A stretch of DNA of 64,000 nt from the NCBI GenBank assembly GCA_958430865.1, contig CAUDNR010001813.1, positions 2,588 to 66,587 on the forward strand. The letters are read 5' to 3'. Of this stretch, positions 22,902 through 34,018 are shown in pieces. Below the pieces are notes generated by a model. The model was given only the letters and a program-made list of their open reading frames with translations, was not told where the DNA came from and searched no databases. The stretch is from Entrophospora sp. SA101 (lineage: Eukaryota > Glomeromycota > Glomeromycetes > Entrophosporales > Entrophosporaceae). Every line of letters begins with the position of its first letter. Position 1 is the stretch's first letter. The translations under genes and the position numbers were made by a program.

Positions 22902-24090
22902 CTTATAGTAAGTTGATTATTTATATATTTGTTGTCAAATATGTTTATTACAATCAAAATCTGCTTAATATTATTATTATTATTTATTTTATTATTATTA
23001 TTATTATTATTATTAAAGACGGGGTTTTGTTGTAAATAACTTTCTTATTTAAATTTTAAAATTTAGTTTAATTTATTATATTATAATAAAATTCTAATAA
23101 GCATATCGAAATTGGAAAATTTAATTTATTATTGTTATTGTGTTTTCTTCTTGATTGAAGAAGAAAGCGATAATAATAAAGACCATTTAATTTATAAAAC
23201 GATTTTTATTTTTTTTTTTTTTTTGCTATATTGGACGGATGTCTTAAAATGGTTACATTATTACATTATCCATTATTATTGGATGGTCAAATTAAGTTAA
23301 GCTTTTTTTATTTTAGACTGTATGCCTACTGCGGGGGGGGGGTTACATGGGTCTACTTTCGGTTGGGCTTATTTAAAATAATTTTTTAATCTATTTATTT
23401 ATTAGATGACTATAATCTTATTTATTGTAATGGTAATGTATTTACCAAAAAGAACGGGAAAATTCATTATTATTACTTACTTGCTTACTTCATTTATTAA
23501 TTCATTCATTTAAATTAACACAATAGGATTCCAACACAATCTCTCCCTCTATGCCAATATCCATATCCATATACAAATATATGCATCACTAAAACTGGAA
23601 ATTTCTTGTAAAGAAATGTTTTGGTCACTATTACTTGTTATGGGGAAGGCGTGAGCATTCGCAGAAAAAAGATCACGAAATTTCACATCAATCTTAAACA
23701 CAATCACACAACATATAAAACCATCTAAAGGAGAACGGCGATCGCTTTGTAATTTTTAATAAATTGACGGGTTATTTTTTTTGACGTAATTTAATATCAA
23801 CATATATATATTAACTAAATTAATCGTCTGACAAACAAGTTCTGATCTCGTATTTCTCCGCGTAGTATAAAGGAGCACAACGGAAAAACAAAAGAAAAAA
23901 GTGCTCCTGTACATTCATTCCTTTTGTGGTTACAGCGTAGCACGAACCACATCTTTGGTAATCATCCGTTAAACTGGCATTCAAAACAAACAAATTTTAA
24001 TAATGATAATGATAATATAATTATATTTACTATTGAGATATATATATAGTCAGGCGTAATTATACAAGTATTAATTAATTGATTATTAAT
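22902..24090. other. Intergenic between Rrm4-like and methyltransferase genes (copy A)
   Basis: Holds an (ATT)n run at about 22972-23013, a poly-T at about 23205-23224, the variable poly-G at about 23333 and a loose inverted pair GGAGCAC/GTGCTCC (about 23871-23907). CATATCC/ATATCC tracts lie near 23555-23580. No gene seen. Confidence 0.5.
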
Positions 24091-25361
24091 TTATTTTTTT
24101 TGAGCAAAAATTCTATAAGTTACCCAACAAGTTTTTTGTTCGTCGATTTCTTTGGAAAATTGTGTTAGCATATCAGAATACTCATCGCTGGAACAATTCA
24201 TCACACTAGTTAAAGTCGGTTTATGAACATTGTAAACCTCAAGCCAATCATTAAGTGTCTAAGAGACGCGAAAACATAATAATAATGATAATTAGACCTA
24301 GAAAAAAAGAACATGTATATATATATTTGATTATTTACTTACCAATTCACCAAGTTTTCCTCCCCATTTACCAATTGGATGTTGATGTTCTATGAACTTG
24401 TAGTTGGTCAAATCTTTGTTAGATTCAACCAACTTAGGAAGAAACGAACTTGGAACAGGATTGAGTCCTCCGTGAGAAGTAGCGGCATGAGCTAAAAAAT
24501 TTACAAATTTAAATAAATAAAAATTGAAAAATATAAAATGTGTTCATAGTGAACTTACCGGCTGTTTGAAATTTTTTATAAGTTTCGCCAGGATTAACAA
24601 CTGTTTGGTCAAATTCCTAGTAATTGGAGGAAAAACAAATATTATTTATATGTGGAATGAATATATATGTGATAAAAAGATGATAACAACAAATACCATC
24701 AGTTCAATCCAACCACCGGGCTTTGTGATTCTGACATATTCATCGATAATCTTATCTTTAAATTGTTGTTCGGTGAACGCGAAGGCTCCAAACTTTTGAT
24801 GAACCAAGTCAAAACTATTGTCTTCAAACGGTAACCCTTTTAGCACATCGGCCTTTTCAAATTTCACATTGGAAGGATGATCTTTGGGAAAATCAGGTAC
24901 TATGTCAACACCCGTGATACTGGCTGAAGGATATTCTTGACCTACATCTGCAGCCCAGATGCCAACACTGCATCTAAATTATCAAATCAAATTGATTAAT
25001 CAGCAAGAATTTAAAAAAAAATTTCTAATTATTAATTCTATCAACCATTGTTATTTGATTCTATCAACCGTTAACATCAATTGCTAGATTAAATTATTAT
25101 AATTAATTACCCAACATCGAGGGCTTTTCCACCAGATTTTAAAGTGGGCTCAACAGGAGAAGAGAAATTGCTTTGCCAAACATATTTTAAAATATTATGT
25201 TGCTTTTGAAAATTATCCAATTCAGGATCATCAACTAATGGATACTTTGGATTATCAATATTAATTATTACCTAAATATTTTTATATTTTTATTATTATT
25301 AATAAATTAAAATAGAATAATCGAATGAAAATTATATTATCATTATTATTACTTTTGCCAT
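24091..25361 (-). CDS. SAM-dependent methyltransferase (copy A)
   Basis: Class I (Rossmann-fold) methyltransferase. Six exons: 25361..25353 (only 3 codons, M-A-K), 25271..25111, 24973..24697, 24616..24559, 24491..24343 and 24258..24091; they close to 273 aa. Motif I is A-L-D-V-G-C-S-V-G-I-W near residues 51-61, split by an intron after the second Gly. Motif II region is I-T-G-V-D-I-V-P. Further on are A-D-V-L-K-G-L-P-F-E-D-N-S-F-D-L-V-H-Q (post II / III) and E-Y-V-R-I-T-K-P-G-G-W-I-E-L (motif IV/post). The C-terminal third (V-M-N-C-S-S-D-E-Y to R-I-F-A-Q-K-K) has no motif I know. In motif I the usual C-G-x-G is C-S-V-G, a small change also possible in active members. Substrate unknown; many close relatives are fungal secondary-metabolite or small-molecule enzymes. 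The ATG and micro-exon are an inference, supported by frame closure. Confidence 0.85.
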
Positions 25362-25716
25362 GGTTTATTCTTTTTTTTTTCCCCCTTTAATAAATGATTA
25401 ATAATCAGAAGATTTTTTTTTATCATTACTTTTGTAAAAGTCAAGTACATATATATATATTAATTAAACAATACTAACCTAAAGACTTTGACATTTAAAC
25501 AATATTAACCCATAAATTTCAATGCTAAGATAGTTCAACAATATTAAGAAATAATATAAAGTAATTTATTATCAATCATTGTTATTTATTTTTGTCAAAA
25601 TTTAATATCAATATTGTATGTGTGTACGTTTTATAAAAATCATTAATACAGAATCCATTCATCAAATTAATACAATAAACAATAGTGAATATCAAAATTT
25701 TGCAGAATCGAACTTG

Positions 25717-25882
25717 TATGTTACCTGGTTACAACCCAAGTAAGGGAACTATGGCTTTTTTTATTATTATTACAATAATACACTTGGGTTACTAATACAC
25801 CACCTGTTTAGGATAATAAAGTCATATTTCTACCAATCAAAACAAAGAATGGGACGGGTTAGTGTAACAGAGGTAGGTAACC
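25717..25882. mobile_element. Candidate MITE with nested inverted repeats (copy A)
   Basis: Outer ends: GTTACCTGGTTACAACCC (about 25720-25737) against GGGTTAGTGTAACAGAGG/TAGGTAACC (25856-25882), an imperfect inverted match. Inner arms AACCCAAGT (25733-25741) and ACTTGGGTT (25782-25790) are perfect inverses. No coding capacity. It is repeated in copies B (about 46896-47061) and C (about 62252-62417) as part of the segmental duplication. Confidence 0.4.
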
Positions 25883-26556
25883 CTGAAATAACCTGAAATC
25901 TTAATTATTCCTCTTCAGCAACTGGTACAACAACACCCTCCCAACCAATAAAATTTGCTTTTAATATCATGGTGATAGCACAGTTTCCGCCCAAAAATAA
26001 AAAGTGATATTTTAATATTCATAATAAATATCTTGAATAAACACAAATATTTATAAATTTTAAAACAAATTTTTCGTATTTTGGTTGATCTCAATTATCT
26101 CAATCAACAATGTGAACACTAGTTAGTCATGAATATTATTAATTCATTATATTGTTCAGGTTATTATCCAATTTAATTGTAATAGCAAATAAATAATATT
26201 TGGTCCTTTTTTGATGTTATACAGTTCCCAATAACATCTCTGATAGAGTTTGTTATATATTTTATACATCAATTGACTGCATGTCCATTATTTCTTTATC
26301 AGAATAAAGCAAATTAAAATAGGTGTAAGTAGCAGGAATGCAAAAAATTTTTTTTGCCAATAATGATAATGACGGAAAGTTTATTTAAAACTATCTGCAA
26401 TACCTGTTCCCAGCGAAGGACTTTTAAAAGACGGAACTTAATCAGAAATATTACTATTATAAAAAGAAACACGAATTTTGCTTCAGTCTTTCCTTATCTA
26501 TTAGTTTGTAAAATTAGTAAAGTGACCTTAAAAAAAAATTCCGGAATTCTGGAAAA

Positions 26557-26651
26557 ATAGTAATAGTAATAGTAATAGTAATAGTAATGGTAATGGTAAT
26601 GGTAATTAATGGTAATGGTAATGGTAATTAATATTAATAGTAATAGTAATA
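26557..26651. repeat. TAATAG/TAATGG minisatellite (copy A)
   Basis: About 14 hexamer units: first TAATAG repeats, then TAATGG repeats broken twice by TAATTAATGG or TAATTAATAT, then TAATAG again. The order of variants is the same in copies B (about 47736) and C (about 63092), which supports very recent duplication since such arrays change quickly. Confidence 0.85.
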
Positions 26652-26855
26652 AAAATTACATTTTTCCGCTTTTATTCCAGAAAATAAAAATGAAATTTTC
26701 CTTATGATTTTTTCGGAATTTTTTTTTTAATATTAATTAATATGAATAAAACGAGAATAAATGGAATAATAATAAATAGGGAGATTTTATTATATTTATT
26801 TCATAATACACACAGTTATGGTTATTTGAAGCGATTCGGCTAATCCAAAAATTTT

Positions 26856-26900
26856 CGGTTTGGTTCAGTTCGGTTCAGTTCGGTTCAGTTCAGTTTCAGT
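26856..26900. repeat. GGTTCAGTTC decamer tract (copy A)
   Basis: Four to five tandem units of GGTT(C/T)(A/G)GTTC, flanked by the near-inverse phrases TTCGGCTAATCCAAAAATTT and AGCCAATCCGAAAACTTTCG, and a further AACCGAAAATTCTCGG about 50 bp downstream. The whole 26830-26980 block looks like an imperfect inverted structure built from TCGGTT/AACCGA words. Also present in copies B and C. Confidence 0.6.
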
Positions 26901-27564
26901 TTTTAAGCCAATCCGAAAACTTTCGATTCGGCTTTGTTTACTTGTTGAATTGAACCGAAAATTCTCGGATTGAGTCGAAAATTAAATTGTAAAATAAAAA
27001 CAATACTACCTCTAATGATTATATACATATATGTGTATCCAATACATTTTTAAAAGCTTAAAATAGAGCAACTTTTACTTTGTATGTGATATTGGTCGTA
27101 GCGCTGCTTGTTTTTTAATTTTTGATTTGAAGTTTACGATATGTAAAATGCGTGAAATCACGAGTTTTAGTTATTATATGTGTTCAAAATGAGTTGATTT
27201 TAACTTGTAGAATAGCTTTATTTAATTCACAAAGCTTTTTGTTGGTATTTTTGCGTTTACTTGTGTGTATATATGCATGATAAAACTCGACTAATCCAAA
27301 TCCGAGCTTTAAGTTCTGTTCGGAACTTTATTTGCAATAGTTGATTATTCATCTACCTATATATTACTAAAAAGTCATTGAAATCCATGATTCTTTTTGT
27401 ATTCGAAAAGGGGATAAATTGTAAGGAATGTTAAAAAAACAACAACATAACTATTGAAGGTGAGAAAACTGCTCTTAGACAACTTGGAAACATCAAAAAC
27501 AATAACATTTGATCGTTAGAAATTACAGATATTGAAATTACTTTAGGGCTCAAATTACAGTTGT

Positions 27565-27720
27565 TCCCATCTTCCTTGGAAACGAAGGTTGATCCGACCT
27601 GACACGATGATGCAATTTAATTTCAGGGAGGAAGGAGGACATGGCCCTGAAGTTTACTTAAATTGAATTGTTGTCAAAGAGATTGTTAAAGCCTCTTACT
27701 TTGTCAAAGGCTTACTAGAT
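27565..27720. repeat. Decayed dispersed element relic (copy A)
   Basis: GGTTGATCCGACCTGACACG through ACATGGCCCTGAAGTTTACT..GTCAAAGA resembles, at lower identity, the block at about 35735-35880 (GGCTAATCTGATCTGATGGA .. ACATGGCTCTGGAGTTTACC .. GTCAATGA). The shared order of words over about 140 bp is beyond chance. No intact frame in either. Also in copy B (about 48744). Confidence 0.45.
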
Positions 27721-29190
27721 GTCCGGATTTCGTCACTTTTAGAAAAAACCCACAGTTATGAGGAGCACTATTGCGTGTTCGTAAAGGAAAATCTGACGTC
27801 TAATTTTTTATATAATAACTATGCATGTTTTTCTATAATTAATACATCCAGAGAATCTGATCCCTTCTTTGTAGGTGCTGTCTGTACAATATTTGAAGGA
27901 AGACGCAACCATTGAAAACATGTGACAGATCATAAAAAATAATGTGGAAAAAAGATTATCAAAAGACATTGGTAAATTGATACAATTTATGATTGAGAAA
28001 ATCAAAATTTAGTGAAGTTTAGGAAAAAAGACGCTTACAAAAACTGGTAATAGTATTTCGTATCATTGTTGATAAATTTCGAGACATGCAATTTTTTTTT
28101 GTCACCGCCATTTTTTTTTTGCAGTACACTATATTAACATGTATATCTTCTACATGACCACTATTGCATTCGTTAAATTTGTCAGCGGCACTAATACTTT
28201 AAATTCTTTAATCTAAATAAAGGAAATCCACATACTTAATACCATTATGTTAAAGTAAATTCTTCATAAAATCACAAATTTCACGTTACATTCTTAATTT
28301 TCAAACTGTTTAATTATAAAGTGTTAGCTGAAATTGTTTTTTAAACGTTGGCGGACACGTTTAAATATTCACAAAGGTCATTTGATGTCTGGTGAATTAT
28401 CGACCATTTAATTCTGTCGATATATATATATAACATTGAGATGGAGGGAGAAATTTAATTGAGTCGCCTGAAGGAATATTTTTGAGAAAATTTGTCTTAG
28501 ATTATTATCCTTTACTTTTTATATTTTTAGAATTAAAGATTAAAAAAACCAATTAATTAAAGCATTATTTTAACATCAGGCGGATATGTCCTTAGCCATC
28601 ATATTGAGAACGATGCGCTGAACCCTAAAATCCAGTACGGTATGATCATAATGTTATGATATTTTATATTAGCAAAAACCCATTGGTTTGACGGGTTGTT
28701 AAATAGTAAAATAATTTTTTTTAGCGGAGCAAATAAATTTTTTTAGGGTTAATTATTATTCTACTAAAAAACCAAATCTGCTGGTATAAAAGATTATATG
28801 TAATATGAAATTAAAAGCGCAAGGCTAAATAAAGGTGAAACAAAACAAATCTGAACCAAGTCAAAGCCGAGGTGAAAAAGAGTAAGTTTATATTTTCTCT
28901 ACCAATATTTATATGGAGGATACTTAAAACGGAACCGAAAAAAAAAACACAATTGTAATTTTGATGGGTATTTTTATTTAAAATTTATAACGAAATGCGT
29001 AATAATGCAATTTCAACTATACCTGATATAGAAAATAGAAAAGAATATTTTTACAATTAGGCGATAGAAATAAACAACTTCCGAAATAGAAAAAAAAAAC
29101 GAACATTGTATAGAAAGATATATTTATGTATTTGAATTACAAAATGCATTATATAAAGTCGACAAGATATTCAAATAAATTTGGCGAAAA

Positions 29191-30390
29191 TTGTATCAGT
29201 CTACACTTACAGAGTCTTTTCAACCTGGAAACGATATTTTTGACAATTTCATTCAACAATCTCAAATAAAATCATCATTTCCGCGTCAAATTATCGAATG
29301 GATACCTTATAATCAATTTGAAAATGCAGAAAAATTAACAGAAGGACAAAAGGACCTATAGTTGACTATGACGAAAAGAAAAAAGAATTTAGCTATGTTG
29401 AAAATCTATATGTAGTATTAAAATGTTTAAATAATTCGAATGATCCGGGAAAAGGTTCTTTTGATGAAGTTGGTAATTTTTAAATTAAAAAAAAATTAAT
29501 AAATCTTTTTTTTTTTTTTTTTATAAATAATTTTTAGGCATTGAATTATTGTAAAATTAAATCGTCAACGATTATTCCATATTATGGCATAACTAAATTT
29601 CCAGAGAATAACAACTATGCGATGGTTCCAAGTTATGCTCAAGAAGAAAATTCAAGGAATTATTTACAAAAAAATTATTCAAAGCCAACATTAAAAAACA
29701 GAATCGTAATTATTTAATATTTATTGTTGCTATAAATTAGATTAATGGCAATTCACTCAAAAGATTATTGATTGGTGTAGAATAGGAGATTTGGGATTGT
29801 GTCAACAAGTGTTTGATAAAAAAGATAATACAAAAAAATATTTGGAGTTGTTCCATATTTGGCACCTAAAGTATTATCAAAAAAACCATATACAAAAGAA
29901 TCAGATATTTACAGTTTTGGAATGATAATTTGGGAACATACCACAGGAAAGAAACCTTTTCACGATAGACCACATAATCATATCCTTATATCGGATATTT
30001 TAAATGGTGAAAGACCTCAAATCACTGACGATACTCCAGTGTTCTATGTTGAACTAATGAAGAAATTAGGAATTGTTTTTGTAAATATTGTTATAATTAT
30101 GAAAATATCAAATTAGCAGAAGGTAAGAGACAAAAAATCATCAGTCCAGACAAGTTTCTGTCAGATACAAAAATTATAAACACCATTCTGAAGCAATCTA
30201 TACAAATCGTCTACTGAACAAATCAATTGAACTAGCTTAATCATCAAATCCTTCATCAACTGAAATTGGGTCAGCAAGCTGTTACATCAATTCAGATAAG
30301 TTTTTGTCAAATACAAAGATTATGAATACCATCCTGAAGCATTCTATACAAGTTGTCCACTTGATGATCCAATTGAACAAGCTTAATCAT
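29191..30390 (+). pseudogene. Decayed protein kinase, copy A version
   Basis: Remnant of the fungal TKL-like kinase family expanded in Glomeromycotina. It starts with L-Y-Q-S-T-L-T-E-S-F and F-I-Q-Q-S-Q-I-K, then E-W-I-P-Y-N-Q-F-E-N-A-E-K-L-T-E-G, the conserved lead into the ATP loop. The Gly-rich loop itself is missing and the frame hits a TAG at about 29360. After it come V-V-L-K-C-L-N-N-S (catalytic Lys strand), an intron-like break, then a DFG-like G-D-L-G-L-C-Q-Q and the APE region A-P-K-V-L-S-K-K-P-Y with D-I-Y-S-F-G-M-I-I-W-E. The HRD catalytic loop is absent. Compared with copy B it has lost about 20 bp after E-L-M-K-K and carries several stops further on. Not functional as a kinase. 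Confidence 0.75.
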
Positions 30391-31277
30391 CGGATCAATC
30401 ATTAACAAGTTATTATTTTAACGATAACAATTAAAAACGCGTTTTTACGTCAAGAATAATGAAAATAATAAATCACAAGCATTTCATCAAAAACCGAACA
30501 ATTGATTTCAAGGTTGATCCATTATGCACACCCAAACAAGGTATCCAATCAATCCATTAATATCATAGATAATATAATTCCAAGGGATCCATGCCCAACA
30601 CAAACTAGATCACGATTTAATTTATCTAAAAGGAAGGGTATTTAATTGTCAGAGATTGTTGATTTGTTTAGCTATTATTTCATTATTTCATTATTTCATT
30701 ATTATAATTATTTTCAATGTTAAACTAAATATATACAGGGCAGGCTCCATGCAAAAATTTCACTCATGAAGTTTCTAAATTAATATTAATATTAAGTAGC
30801 GATAATTAACATCTCACACCCAATGTATACTTGCTGCATTTTTCTCAGCACATAATAATTGGTTTTATCGTTATGGTTTTTCCCCCTTCTGTTCATTCGT
30901 ATCAAATGACGTTTCTTCTTTGTAAATAAATATATAGGAAAAAAAAAATTGAACTTTAGTTGCAATGAGGAATTGACACATGACGACTGTATAGACGATT
31001 CATCATAAAAACTTTCATGGAGGACATTGCATCTACCAATAACTCAGTCGTCCTTTTAAAGTGAGGAACATAAAAATCTATGCGGTTTTCCGTTTCAAAA
31101 ACTCTTGCTGACAACTTGGCATCATCATTGGATGGTAAATAAAGAAAATGACTTATTTGTTATTCATAACAGCGATGCGTACAATATATACTGTATATGT
31201 ATACTTGGGATTTCCTAAATACTCTAAATACTTCATTTTGACTGATCGATGATTTATCCGAAATAATGATGTATATA

Positions 31278-31450
31278 CTCAATGAGTCTCGATTTAGCGG
31301 ACCTCGGTTTAGCGGATGTCTAATAAAAGTCTCAGTTTAATGGATAAAGGTTCAGAATGATGGTCTATAAGTAAATTCTCTCAGTATAACGGATTTTTGA
31401 ACTTTTTGTTCTAATTGCCCAAATTATCCGCTAAATCGAGACTCACTGTG
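31278..31450. mobile_element. Pogo/Tc1-type MITE, 173 bp
   Basis: Terminal inverted repeats of about 20 bp: GAGTCTCGATTTAGCGGA at 31284-31301 and TCCGCTAAATCGAGACTC at 31427-31444 are perfect inverses, with further near matches outward. The element is flanked on both sides by TA (31276-31277 and 31451-31452), as expected for Tc1/mariner/pogo insertion. A second internal TTTAGCGGA word follows the left end at about 31308-31316, a subterminal repeat. No coding frame. The GAGTCTCGATTTAGCGGA type of end is like those of fungal pogo/Tigger elements (inference). Confidence 0.8.
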
Positions 31451-31974
31451 TATCATTTTTAATTTGTTATTATATAACACCAATGCTACCACCACGTTAA
31501 TGAGTTTTGCATTATCATCTCTCATATAAGTAGTATTATCATTTTATTGTATTAACTAACAACACTTATATAGCAAGCTAATTTGCATTTATAATTTAAA
31601 CATGAGAATAGGGGTGTTGGCGAATTCAATTTCTAATCCAAAGTAACTAGTTAAAAATAACTACCACATAAAAAAACATATAAAAAAATAATGTATAAAA
31701 TAAGTGTAATTAATAATTAAATCAATTCCATCTATCAAAAATCTCTATCTTCTAATTTCATCAAAATTTTCAATCTTATCAACCTCATCAATTCCTTCAT
31801 TCCTTTTCCCTTTACTATTATTTATTTATTTCATCAAAATCTATTTCAAAATCTATTTCATATAAACTAAAGACATGCAAGCATAAATTTCATATTATTA
31901 TTTTATATAGGGGTGGTTGTATGTATCACTTAAGAAACAGGGAAGACAACAAATGAGATATGATAAGTTATAAT

Positions 31975-32076
31975 CACATTACAATTATGACGATAATGAC
32001 TAAACTTTTGAATCCTGAAATCCTTGATAATACAAATGTTCACTTTGTCTGGTTTTGTTGCAGTATGCCCCATATT
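31975..32076 (-). repeat. Dispersed GGGGCATGC repeat, copy 3 (reverse)
   Basis: Reverse complement of the 37-base core (GTTCACTTTGTCTGGTTTTG .. GCCCCATAT) preceded by the tail (ATTACAATTATGACGATAAT, CCTGAAATCC). It points away from copy 4 at 32451, i.e. the GGGGCAT ends face each other across about 375 bp. Confidence 0.8.
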
Positions 32077-32281
32077 ATATTTCTGCTTATTAGATCAGTA
32101 AGATAACAATATGATTCAAATTCTATAGCTTATTTTCACTAAAATCTAAATATATTGATATACTTAACAATCATGCAATATAGAATTAATATATAGATAT
32201 AATAATATTATAATACAGATGTAAGTCATTTAATTTTATCATTAAAAAGTTCTGCAAAATTTTCTTTTTCTATTATTATTA

Positions 32282-32312
32282 TTAATTGGTGGTCTGGCGA
32301 TCCACCAATTAA
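32282..32312. repeat. Perfect 11-bp hairpin
   Basis: TTAATTGGTGG and CCACCAATTAA are perfect inverses around the 9-base loop TCTGGCGAT. It lies in the interval between the two inverted GGGGCATGC repeats. Role unknown. Confidence 0.75.
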
Positions 32313-32450
32313 ATTTTATTTAAAAAATCTGGTACGTGCAGTTGCAACAGCCAAATAATATTTTTAACAAAAAACAAATGAAAACATTCAACAGTTCATT
32401 CGGTCTGGACCACTGTTAACAACTCTAATATTATTATCATATGTCTTTTA

Positions 32451-32530
32451 AATGGGGCATGCTTGCAACAAAACCAGACAAAGTGAACATTTGTTTAACA
32501 CCACAATTGTATTACAATGCAATGTGATCA
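32451..32530 (+). repeat. Dispersed GGGGCATGC repeat, copy 4
   Basis: Core with one extra T (GGGGCATGCTTGCAACAAAA), then TGTTTAACACCACAATTGTA and ATGTGATCATGG, the tail type shared with copy 1 at 17258. Confidence 0.8.
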
Positions 32531-33118
32531 TGGAGTTGGATCCCACTTTTCTATTATGAATCGTCTCACATCTTTAAGTTTTAACTTCTATCAAATTATT
32601 TCTAGTACATAATAATAATAATAAATTGTGATGTGTCACATGATCTCAAGGTGATTCCGCTTCTTCAAACAATTAACTCTCCTATGAGCCACATCGCCCA
32701 TTTCATACATGTTTGGTATTAAGATGATGCTCTGTACCTTTTGGTGAATAAAGACAAATAGGCTCCTCCCCTTTGCAATTTAGCAAGATGCATCTAAAAA
32801 TTGATGCTTTGACACCCATAGTAATTGCAGATTTGATTGTAATAATTTTTCCTTTGGGAAATAAGGATCAAGTTTTTTTGCCTCTTTTACTAATTCCAGT
32901 ACTACATGCTCTTCAAGATATCTCTCATTGTAAATGGTGTAAGGGTTACCTCGATATAGTGGTGGATCTTTATAACTATGACAGTGTTGAAGAATCGTGT
33001 AGAGATTAACTTGAGAGTATCTAAGAGGATTATTTATTGCTTCAAGAGAAGTTCCAGCAACTTGTTTCTTGGATCCAACACAAGGCTATTTTTTTAACAA
33101 GTGTTCCAAGATAAACTG

Positions 33119-34018
33119 CTATCGATATGGTTTTTCCGCTTCATAGTGAAATTGATGTTTTAATCTTTCCCAGTACTCTTTTGGTGGTTCTTCATCAACC
33201 TCAGCAAAATGGAAAGTTGCTCTCTTGTATGAAGTGAAATAAAGACTAGTGCCGTAAATTATGATGATGATAGTAATTGTATTTACGGCATATAAAAAGT
33301 GGTTGCAATTACCTTTGCGACCACTTTTGCAACCATAATTTTTCCTTTTTTGGATTACGGCAATAGTCTTTAAAGTGAAATTGGTTGGAAAAATAATAAT
33401 TAATCCTAATGCAAATTCCCTCTCCCGACAAATATTATCAAAGAGATCATTCAGTTTTTTGATGATTTTTCCATATACAATATGCATTCTCATACATTCA
33501 TCCATAAATTTTGTTTGATCATCAAGCCTTTCTTTACTTTCTTTTCTGAAATAGTTAAATAAATAAATGCAGATAAATGAATAAATCTGATTATTCGATC
33601 AACTAATTAAATTAAAAATTACCTTTTGCATATGTAACGTAGTATCTTCTGAAAAATTGAATGTACCTTGGTTTGTTCTATGTTGGTGGAGGTTGTGAAA
33701 ATTTAGTCTCGGTTTTTTCCAAGTTATTTGTGTTGTGTTGCAAGGATTAATCAAAATAGCGTGTAATCGACAACATGTCAACGAGACTACCAGTAGATCA
33801 GATGATGGTAAGTCTTCACATACTTGGAAAAAGATATCCAGTGGTAAACTGGCAAATGGTGAGGATTGTTTTCTTCTGATCGAATCTTTATAATTCACAC
33901 TTAACTAGAGTGACGTCAAGTGGCGATAGCCACCACCACCGATAAACACTTGAACTTTCGCTTCTCCTTTGTTATTGCCTCTTCTTCTTCCACTTCTTGC
34001 TTTTACGTCTTTCGGCAT
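33119..34018 (-). CDS. F-box protein, tandem copy 1
   Basis: Likely substrate adaptor of an SCF ubiquitin ligase, a family greatly expanded in arbuscular mycorrhizal fungi. The model starts at an ATG at 34018 (M-P-K-D-V-K-A-R-S-G-R-R-R). Exon 1 runs 34018..33950 and exon 2 33904..33623, joined in frame. The F-box follows at once: S-P-F-A-S-L-P-L-D-I-F-F-Q-V-C-E-D-L-P-S then S-D-L-L-V-V-S-L-T-C-C-R-L. Exon 2 ends H-M-Q-K at a GT donor. A third open stretch (33505..33119, F-M-D-E-C-M-R-M-H to E-A-E-K-P-Y-R, 128 codons) is probably the 3' part, but no acceptor I tried joins it in phase, so either an exon is missing or the gene is frameshifted. Leucine-rich repeats, common in this family, are not seen. 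Confidence 0.6.
33245..33362. repeat. Nested inverted repeats inside the F-box 3' region
   Basis: Two interlocked inverted pairs: GCCGTAAAT (33250-33258) with ATTTACGGC (33280-33288), and TGGTTGCAA with TTGCAACCA/GGTCGC variants (33299-33340), plus a third arm ATTACGGCAA near 33353-33362. This could be a small inserted element that disturbs the coding frame. The arrangement is repeated exactly 1175 bp later. Confidence 0.45.

Larger units (their letters stand above)
25362..29190. other. Long intergenic stretch of copy A
   Basis: 3.8 kb without an intact gene. It contains a candidate MITE (25717-25882), a TAATAG/TAATGG minisatellite, a GGTTCAGTTC decamer tract and a decayed repeat relic (about 27565-27720), each listed separately. 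On the minus strand at about 25912-25980 a frame reads M-I-L-K-A-N-F-I-G-W-E-G-V-V-V-P-V-A-E-E-E then stop, resembling a lost C-terminal exon. I could not attach it to a gene. Confidence 0.4.
19651..29811. repeat. Segmental duplication, copy A
   Basis: The same sequence recurs as copy B (offset +20299 up to the Rrm4-like gene, then +21178/+21179) and, from 21167 onward, as copy C (+36534/+36535). Reading the copies side by side I see no substitutions over the shared part, only a poly-G of 10 here against 11 in B and C (about 23333). The left limit is set by the gap before copy B. Identity with B is lost abruptly at 29812. It carries one Rrm4-like gene, one methyltransferase gene and the start of a decayed kinase. 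Confidence 0.93.
30391..32760. other. Gene-poor region after copy A
   Basis: Homology to the copy B flank continues with mismatches to about 30475 and then ends. After that only repeats are recognised: a TIR element (31278-31450), two GGGGCATGC repeat copies in inverted arrangement and a hairpin at 32282. No gene. Confidence 0.5.

Noticed and set aside
24524..24799. Plus-strand 91-codon frame over the methyltransferase (all copies)
   Set aside because: Crosses exons and introns of the minus-strand methyltransferase and has no motif.
26354..26560. 68-codon plus-strand frame (all copies)
   Set aside because: Basic composition with no family feature, no splice context, and it ends at the minisatellite.
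26557..26651. Hexamer array considered as a telomere-like or CRISPR-like repeat
   Set aside because: The unit TAATAG/TAATGG is AT-only satellite without spacers; it is internal and duplicated, and CRISPR is not expected in a fungal nucleus.
26830..26980. GGTTCAGTTC tract considered as a tRNA T-arm (GGTTC) array
   Set aside because: The GGTTC words are part of a tandem decamer; no acceptor stems or anticodon arms accompany them.
32773..33009. 78-codon plus-strand frame across the edge of the 1175-bp unit
   Set aside because: It is cut by the duplication edge in unit 2 and shows no domain; I could not support it as a gene.
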